From Litsea cubeba (taxonomy: Eukaryota; Streptophyta; Magnoliopsida; Laurales; Lauraceae), in assembly GCA_012931725.1 (NCBI GenBank), contig CM022944.1:29942886-30006885 (forward strand): a stretch of 64,000 nt of DNA, read 5' to 3'. The notes below the pieces were generated by a model. The model saw nothing but the letters and a program-made list of their open reading frames with translations. It had not been told where the DNA came from and searched no databases. The translations under genes were made by a program, and so were the position numbers. Shown piece by piece: positions 56,845 to 64,000 of this stretch; the stretch's first letter is position 1; each line of letters opens with the position of its first letter.

Positions 56845-57160
56845 GGCTTTCTTGGCTTAAGTGGAGCTATACTAATCCAAGTATATAAGACTATATGCAA
56901 GGGTAACCCAAGTTCTTTTCTGTTGGTGCTTGACTAATAAAAAATACACACTATTTATGCTTCAAATCTAATTACTTTGGACCTCTATATCTAATGGAAT
57001 TGTTGTTTGCCTATGTCTCCAGGGCTTTCTTTGCTTAAGTGGAGCTATATTGATCCAAGTATATAAGACTGTATACAAGGGTAAGAGCTATACTGATCCA
57101 AGTATATAAGACTATATACAAGGGTAACTTGAGTTCTGTTTTTGCTAATGCTTCCACTCA
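56845..57160 (+). pseudogene. Triplicated exon fragment of a nodulin-like / NFD4-type MFS gene
   Basis: After a CTTCAG acceptor the frame from 56845 reads GFLGLSGAILIQVYKTICKG then NPSSFLLVL, which closely resembles the membrane segment of plant nodulin-like (NUCLEAR FUSION DEFECTIVE 4-type) major facilitator proteins. A second copy with part of the same intron is at about 56940-57082 (GFLCLSGAILIQVYKTVYKG), and a third partial copy at about 57087-57160. It is truncated on both sides, so it is a captured or duplicated fragment, not a transporter gene. Confidence 0.55.
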
Positions 57161-58336
57161 TTCCAAAACAGTCTTGAAAACAAATTAACCCAAGGCAGGA
57201 ATTTCTGTACTTGTTTTTCTTGTATGTTATAATTGTTGCATATAATAAAACATAATAGGAAAGAAAAAAAATTATCCTACATGCAAGTTAGGGACATATT
57301 TATGACTTTTGCAAGAATAATCACTAAAAGTAACAATGGCTAATGTGATTTTCATCATCATTGTGATTAATAACAGCAAAACCTCTTCATCCAAAAAAGC
57401 AAAGCGTCATTGCATCAGTTATTGAGGAGAAACTCCTCTTTTTTAATATGGATATAGATTATTTGTGATGTTACTTTACTTTTATGGGATAGTTATCTTC
57501 CATTTATTTTGGCATCTCTTGGAGCATATTTATGTTTTCTTGGTATATTGACAATATTTATGCTCCTTTTATTGTTAAATCTTATGGTATTTTTTAATTG
57601 AGTAGTTGGCCTCTGTTTATTCCTGTATAATTTTATTATGTTGTCTTCCTGTGTGAAAAAGGATTTCTGATATACTTTTAATGTTATCTTTATACTCACT
57701 AAAATATCAGTTTCTAATACAAGACTTATATTACATTTTTATAAACTTCTGTGAACTTACTTGATTTATTTGTACTGCATAATATTCTGGTTTTTCCTAG
57801 ATTTCCTTCTTATTTTAGTAATCCATTGCAATCGGAATCCTAAACCTATATCACAATAGACAAGCAAATAGCAACTAATCATCTTGACAAAGAAATCCTT
57901 GTATATCCAAATTTCCTCTTCAATGAACAACATTCAAACAAATAATTTGTATTTTAAACCAACATATACTTACTTTATAATGAGTATTTTTTAAGATTTA
58001 ACTTTTGTTCTACTTTTTTTTTTAATTTAGCCTTTTGTTTCATTCTATTTTTTTGCAGTTTATTCTAAACAATACTGCTCATCTGATCGGATACCCGTCT
58101 GTTTCTGGTTTGTTGATATCTGTACCATTTGAAGTGTTAAATTTCAAATATTATTTAATCTTTTTTTTCATATATTAATGTTCTCTGAAATTATTATCTT
58201 ATGCATATCTTTTTTTGATCTTTCTAATGTAAAAGTAATCTTGCTACAATCACATTTCTTTATTTGTTAAAGTTTCATTTAATGAGGTATTATATCTAAC
58301 TTACACATTTATTGACTATATATGAACCAGTGAGCT
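57161..58336. other. AT-rich DNA, no gene recognised
   Basis: Very AT-rich with many T-runs. No open coding segment of note on either strand; perhaps introns of the Helitron gene. Confidence 0.4.
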
Positions 58337-58970
58337 ATATTCAATATCTTGGTGATGGAAAATCAGAACGAAAAAGAAAAGATCCACATATACAAGGTTA
58401 TTATCTTCTTTGAAAGACAAAAACTGCATAAATATGTTTATTTTAGTGCTCATCTATAGTATTAAAGTTATAAAGTCACTTAGTTGTCTTCTTATACAGA
58501 AGACAAGGCTAAAAAGCGTCATCAAAAGCAACATTATTCATACACAAAGTTATCTCTAGAGCAAAAATGAAATATTAGCTTGAGAAAAAAAAAGAAGCAA
58601 ATAAAAGGAGAAAAGTACAACAAAGTTAGGCATTAGAACCTTCTCCAAAGAGCAAAATATCTACTTCAAAAATTGCAAATCCCACAGAAACATCAAATTT
58701 AGGTTTGCTCCTAGTTTTATACTACCTTTATCTTTATAATTGTAATCAATAATGCCATTTGTAATTACTAATTATAATGTTTGAACAACTGTAGAACATG
58801 CACAACTTCAACATCGACTAAAAAAAAGACAATGGTACGCCTCATTGCCTAAAGAAAAAAATGATGCACTTCTTCTACGAAAAAAGGAAGCTTATGCAAA
58901 AAAAAAAGTTGCTCAAAGGAGTATCTTCTGCAAATGTTACTTCATCATTAAATACAGGTACGTCAACAAA
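58337..58970 (+). pseudogene. Basic N-terminal exons of a Helitron gene (tentative)
   Basis: Short frames rich in Lys/Arg, for example LSLEQK followed by basic residues (58551-58600), and PKEKNDALLLRKKEAYAKKK (58850-58909), resemble the repeated basic motif (EQR...RRxAYARKK) at the N-terminus of plant Helitron proteins. Broken by stops and introns. Confidence 0.4.
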
Positions 58971-59472
58971 TAGGTATGTAATTAGATATTCTAATACGTA
59001 ATATTTAATATCTTTGACAAATATAATGGAGATATATAATAAATATATTTCTAATGAAATATCTATCTTCTGCAACAAACAGAAACTACCGGCATACTAC
59101 TGGCTAGCACTATCAATGATGCTCCAATAAATATTAGAGCACAGATGGAAAAAAGAATATACCATACATATGAGATTGGTAAGTTATATATTATAAGTAT
59201 AATAAATTTTTTCCTCTCATTATATAAAAATTTATATTACAAAATTCTTAAAAGTACATACATCTTCCACTAGGGTCAACATCTAGGCAGCCTGATGAAT
59301 TCAATCAAGATGCTTCTTCAAGTGTTTATCAAGAAGAAACTTGTAGATTAAACTACAGAGAAAAAGGTAGATATATTTATATAAAATAGTAGTTTAGGTT
59401 TATTAAAAGAGTTGAAATATACTAATAAAAATTTTAAATGCAGCTACATATGGTTCTGAAATAAGCATTGCT

Positions 59473-60283
59473 TTGGAACCATCAGTATTAGAACAAAAGT
59501 TGGACTGTAGTTACTGTGGAACAAGGAAATTTGCTTATAAACTGAAAGGCTTCTGTTGTTCTAAAGGTCAAGTATTGGTGGCTTCGAATCCTATTATTCC
59601 TGATGAGCTCCTTACTCTATTCATATCAAATAGTGAAGAAGCATCTCATTTCAAAACATATGTTAGAACATATAACAATACATTTGCTTTCAGCTCCTTC
59701 AGTGTCAAATGTGAAAAGGAGCTGTGTAAGAGGAACAAAGGTATTTACACTTTTAAAGTTCAAGGTTAAGTTTATCATTACATCAATGATTTGTTTCCTT
59801 CTGATGGTTATCCGTCATATCTACAATTATATTTCTATGATAGTGATCATGAAGTGGAGAATAGGATATATCAGTCACCAAAGCTTAGGCCTGATGTTGT
59901 TCAAAAGTTAATGGATATATTGACCATCAATCCTTACTGTAAATTTTTCCGATCTTTAAGAGATTTCTCTATTGGTGATGATACAAGAATATTCATAAAA
60001 AGTGATCCTCAGTTTGATCAAAGAGTATACAATGCACCTTCAGCATCACAAAGTTGTAAGAATCTGGACAGAAAATTCAGATGCCAACCAGTCAGCCGGA
60101 CGTGAAATCATAGTCTACAGTCATTCTGGTAGCAGTCACAAAATAAAACATTATTTTGGTTGCTATGATCCACTTGAATATCCACTACTATTTCCTTATA
60201 GAGATTCAGGTTGGCACAGAGGTATCAAACAAGCACAAGGAAATGAGCTAAATCATCGAGATGTACGTACTCTCGATTTATGA
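59473..60283 (+). pseudogene. Helitron N-terminal (Helitron_like_N) domain
   Basis: The frame from 59473 has a C-x2-C...C-C cluster (CSYCGTRKFAYKLKGFCC), then PDELLTLF, HFKTYVRTYNNTFAFSS and IYTFKVQG. A frame change at about 59770 leads to LQLYFYDSDHEVENRIYQS and a second at about 60045 to YDPLEYPLLFPYRDSGWH. This is the order found upstream of the Rep domain in plant Helitrons. At least two frame changes make it non-functional. Confidence 0.8.
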
Positions 60284-60479
60284 TTTCTTGAAGAAAGAAA
60301 CAAGAGGTATAACTTCATTTCAGATAGGCTATTATAAAATGAAGTTAAACACTAACAACTAATAATTTCTTTTTTTTCCTTGTATAGCTTCAGAGAAAAA
60401 AAGTTTCAAAAAAGAACATATATCATGTCGATAATATTACTGCTATAAATTGTAAATTCGACCATCTGAAACCTCACTG

Positions 60480-61628
60480 TTGTTACACTATGGTCGTCTT
60501 TTACAACAATATGTTGTTGACATGTATATAAAAATTGAAACATCTCGGTTAGATTATTTTCGACGTGAACAGAAATCGATCAGAGCAGATTTATATCAAG
60601 GAATAATGGACGGTATTAGCACTGGTGAAACTTCTGCAAAAAAGATTGGAAAGAGAATTGTATTGCCACCATCATTTATTGGAGGTCCAAGAAATATGCG
60701 TCGTCGATACCTTGATGCAATGGCATTAGTTCAAAAGTTCGGCAAGCCAGATATCTTCCTGACGATCACTTGTAATCCTACTTGGTCAGAAATAAAAGAT
60801 CAACTTGGTCATGGTGAAGAAGCTCAAAACAGGTCAGACTTGATTGCAAGAGTTTTCAGAGCAAAGATAGAGGAGCTCAAAATTGATTTAATGAAGAAGC
60901 ATACTTTTGGTTCAGTTGTAGCACATGTGTATGTTATAGAATTTCAGAAAAGAGGGCTTCCACATGCTCATTTCTTACTCATCTTGAAGCAAAGATACAG
61001 ACTTAGGACTCCAGAGATGTATGACAAGAGCTCCCAAATAAAAGAATCCATCCACATCTTTACAAAATGGCTGTTCAACATATGATGCATGGACCATGTG
61101 GGAATTTGAATCCGAGTAATATCTGTATGAGAAATGGACAATGCAAAAATCATTATCCTCGTGAATTTTGTTCTGTTACAACACAAACAACGAATTTTTA
61201 TCCGTTATATAAGAGACAGGAAAACTGGAGAAGAGGTCAAAGTTCGTGGTTGTTTGTTAGATAATCGGTGGGTGGTTCCATATAACCCATATCTACTAGC
61301 AAAATTCAATTGCCACATGAATGTTGAAGTTTGCTCATTTGTAAAAGCAGTTAAATATTGGTACAAGTACATTTATCAAGGACATGATAGAATCATTTTT
61401 CATCTTGGTGGCAATAATGTTTTTGAAGATGTTGATGAGATACAACAATTTCAGCAAGGAAGATGGATATCTCCTCCAGAGGCAATGTGGAGAATTTACC
61501 AATTCTGTTTAAATGAAATGTATCCATCAGTTAAAGGCTTACAAGTTCATATAGAAAATATGCAAACTGTTGGGTTTCGAGGAGATACAGACTTATTGAA
61601 TATCTTGCATAATCAACAAGCATCTTAA
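60480..61628 (+). pseudogene. Helitron Rep (HUH endonuclease) domain
   Basis: Frame 60480-61085 carries LPPSFIGGPRNMRRRYLDAM, FLTITCNPTW and the HUH motif inside RGLPHAHFLL. Frame changes at about 61080 and 61200 lead to HMMHGPCGNLNPSNICMRNG, DNRWVVPYNPYLLAKFNCHM and VKYWYKYIYQGHD, with the two tyrosines of the nicking site. Rep would nick and transfer a DNA strand in rolling-circle transposition. Motifs are intact but the frame is broken. Confidence 0.88.
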
Positions 61629-62397
61629 ACAATGTTGACTGAATACGTTCAAATGAATCAGATGGAAAGAGATGCTTGCAAATTGCTATATAAAGAGTTT
61701 TCCTGAATACTATGTTTGGAATGAAAATAAGAAATATTGGAGTAAAAGAAAACAATGAAATACAGTAGGCAGACTCGTTGCTGCGAGTCCAGTTGAAGGA
61801 GAAAGATATTATCTGTGGTTGCTATTAAATCATGTCAAAGGAGCTACATCATACCAAAACTTGCAAATGTTCAACGGGATTCAGTTTGATACATTTCGCA
61901 GAGCAGCAGAACAACTTGGGTTGCTTGAATCTGATAACATTATTGTTCAATGCTTAGAAGAAGCAATCTTGTTCCAAATGCCTCTAACATTGCGACGACT
62001 ATTTGCTACACTATTGGTCTACTGTGGAGTACATAATCCTACAGCATTATGGAACAGGTATAAAGATGCAATGTCTGAAGATTAAAAAAATATATATTTC
62101 ATGTCTGCAAGCAGAATTGAGGCAAAAGCACTATAAAGTATCAATTTCATCCTAGAATCTATGGGAAAAAATATTTCTGAGTATACCTTGCCACCAATAA
62201 CAACAATTGATACTCCAAATGAAAAACTGTTAAAAGAGATTCATGAAGAGTTAAACATCCCAATTTCAGAAAATGAGTTGCTCACAGTTCAAAATTTATA
62301 CACTGAACAAAAAAGAGCTTATACTATCATATTAGAAAGAATAAGAAGTAACAGTAGTGGAATCTTCTTTATTGATGGCCCAGGAGGAACAGGAAAG
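61629..62397 (+). pseudogene. Helitron helicase N-terminus, cut at Walker A by an LTR
   Basis: Broken frames read TMLTEYVQMN, ERYYLWLLLNHVKGATSY and FRRAAEQLGLLESDN, then 62161-62397 with LTVQNLYTEQKRAYTIIL and the Walker A start FFIDGPGGTGK. The frame ends there because the SIRE-like LTR begins at 62398, just before the Thr/Ser that completes GxGKT/S. The rest of this Pif1-like helicase, and the Helitron 3' end with CTRR, must lie beyond the inserted element, outside the window. Confidence 0.85.
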
Positions 62398-63884
62398 TGA
62401 AAGTGCAACTAGGTTCAATGAATAAGTCCTAGAGGGGGGTGAATAGGGCAAAAGGAATTCTAATGCCAATTTTAAACTTATTAGCCCAATTTTAATCTCA
62501 ACTTGGAATAATAATCACACATAACAAAATAACTTGTTTGAATTATAAGTTCAATGTGTGTGTGCTTAAATAATTAGAGACACTCTAATTTGAAACAAGA
62601 TAGTAAGCACAAGAGATAAAATAGCACAAGAGATTTATAATGGTTCAGTCACACAGACCTACATCCACTCTCAAGGGTCACACAGTCCCTTGGTTCCACT
62701 ATAAAGAATCAAACTACACAAGTACTGATTCTAACTCAATTTTGTTACTGAGGTTCGATCACACAGATCTATTCCCCACACACAATTTTTAGAGTGGTTG
62801 ACACACACAGATTCAATCCACTGTCACAAAGATATAAATTTAAATGGAGGGTGAACACTTGCCTTTGATGAAGATCGAAAGTGTTCGAGGAAGCTTTTGA
62901 CCGTGATCGAAGCTTTTTACCTCTTGTAGCTAGCTTGGTGTTGATGATGAAACTCCATTGAGATGCACAACCAAATTGTAGAGGTTTGATTTCTAGTGTA
63001 GAAGTGAGAGATAACCTTATGGATTAGGATACTCTAGATTTGGCTTCTCAAGGCACACTCCTTAGGGCTGAGTAAGCCCTTGGATTCTTCAAGATAGAAT
63101 CTAAGTGTGTTTGGAAGAAGCTAGAGCTTAGGAAAGGTTTACAAGAATTTAGAACAAAGGCTCTTCAAAAATTGGACTCCTTAATGTTGAAAATGGGCTT
63201 CAGGTATTTATAGAAAAGTTCCAACGGTCATAAAACGGCTAGTGAACAGTGAACAGTGAATAGTGTTACTGTTCAAACGGCTAGTGAATAAGTGAACAGT
63301 GAATAGTGTTACTGTTCAAACGGCTAGTGAATAGTGAACAGTGAACAGTGAATAGTGAAATTACTGTTCAAACGGCTAGTGAATAGTGAACAGTGAATAG
63401 TGAATAGTGAAGTTACTGTTCAAACGGCTAGTGAATAGTGAACAGTGAACAGTGAACAGTGAATACTGAATAGTGAAGTTACTGTTCAAACGGCTAGCCG
63501 CGAGGTAACCGAAAAAACCATTTTAAGAGAGTTTTTTGCTCTCTAGAAAAGTAACCGCGAGGTGACTGAAAACCATGGCGTTAGCCGACTTCTGGGGCCT
63601 GTTTTTAGTCTTGAAAAAGCTGAAAAATAATCTCTAAAACCCTATTAAATAAGCCATTAACTAAGGGTTTTAGGGCCAAGTCTTGGTTGGTTTGGAGTCC
63701 CATTTTCTGAATAGGTTGGCACACATATGGACGACTTCCTTTATGAATCCGGTCCTTCTGAGACTTGATCTTCTTGCCTTCAAACTTGATCTTCCTTGAG
63801 AAATTCTGAGAGGCAAGGTCTTGGATTCTTCGACACGGAATTGACAATACAAAAACAAGTGCTCATAGGAATGTGGCACTAACA
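62398..63884 (-). mobile_element. 3' LTR of a SIRE-like Copia element inserted in the Helitron
   Basis: 1487 bp. As printed it starts TGAAAGTGCAACTAGG and ends GGCACTAACA; read on the minus strand it is TGTTAG...TTTCA. Next to it (63885-63897) ATCTCCCCCTTTG is the complement of the CAAAGGGGGAGAT polypurine tract typical of SIRE elements, which sets the orientation. TCCTAGAGGGGGGTGAATAGG (62428-62448) is a familiar block of these LTRs. The interior begins at 63885 and runs past 64000; only about 100 bp of it is visible. Confidence 0.8.
63236..63490. repeat. GTGAACAGTGAATAGTG / ACTGTTCAAACGGCTAGTG tandem array
   Basis: Five successive variants of (GTGAAYAGT)n followed by TTACTGTTCAAACGGCTAG. 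GAACAGT and ACTGTTC are complementary, so every unit can form a stem-loop. The inner 7-8 bp word varies in copy number between units. Confidence 0.9.
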
Positions 63885-64000
63885 ATCTCCCCCTTTGTCA
63901 ATTTCATGGCAAAAACACTTATTCTTGATTGAAATACAACAAATGGACTCAAATACAACCAAGATTACAAGAGTACATGATCTTTACAAAGATACAACAA

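Noticed and set aside
63605..63885. Frames at the end of the SIRE-like LTR
   Set aside because: LTR sequence; position next to the polypurine tract excludes a coding role.

Overview
This is plant nuclear DNA: one host gene with canonical GT-AG introns, buried in transposable elements (TEs) of nearly every plant class. I saw no bacterial operon logic, CRISPR array, rRNA or tRNA gene. The species cannot be named from the window; very long, TE-filled introns point to a flowering plant with a large genome.

Host gene. A GH1 beta-glucosidase lies on the minus strand from 50631 to 22206. I reconstructed 13 exons by hand. They join without a frameshift or internal stop into 506 codons with a signal peptide and both catalytic glutamates. 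The coding sequence is about 1.5 kb, but the gene spans about 28 kb because introns 1, 2, 4 and 8 are 4 to 9 kb long and hold MULE-like, LTR, foldback and SINE-like insertions. A TATA-like box lies upstream of the ATG and AATAAA just after the stop.

Left flank (1-22 kb). (a) The 3' end of a SIRE-like Copia element with an extra ORF and an LTR (1-1795). (b) A complete but decayed minus-strand Ty1/copia element with the 5-bp target-site duplication (TSD) ATGGT (3984-9719). (c) A 9.3-kb element with TSD GGTAA (9810-19120). It keeps gag but has lost protease, RT and most of integrase; it also carries 17 copies of a 57-bp repeat and an antisense, intron-containing gene. (d) A LINE 3' remnant and a probable LTR fragment (19.1-21.9 kb).

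Introns (22-50 kb). A 3.2-kb MULE-like element with long terminal inverted repeats (TIRs) and a near-perfect 9-bp TSD (25788-28954). A 4.0-kb non-coding LTR element with TSD TAAGA (29908-33910). Two foldback elements (35.3-36.5 and 36.7-37.6 kb). Simple repeats.

Right flank (50.9-64 kb). A gypsy-like solo LTR (50890-53441); a decayed Helitron RepHel gene (about 58.3-62.4 kb) with a triplicated exon of a nodulin-like/MFS gene upstream of it; and a SIRE-like Copia LTR (62398-63884) that splits the Helitron helicase at its Walker A motif and runs off the window end.

Most unusual pattern. At least six TEs of different classes each carry a cluster of short self-complementary motifs: TCTCGCTATAGCGAGA, CCGCTCGAGCGG-like, GCGATATCC, GACGCTAGCGTC, GACGACGTCGTC and ACGTTCGAACGT. 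One motif is shared by a Copia LTR and an unrelated LTR-like sequence. Three diverged LTR-like leaders also share a GGCAAGTA block about 300-400 nt before a palindrome cluster.
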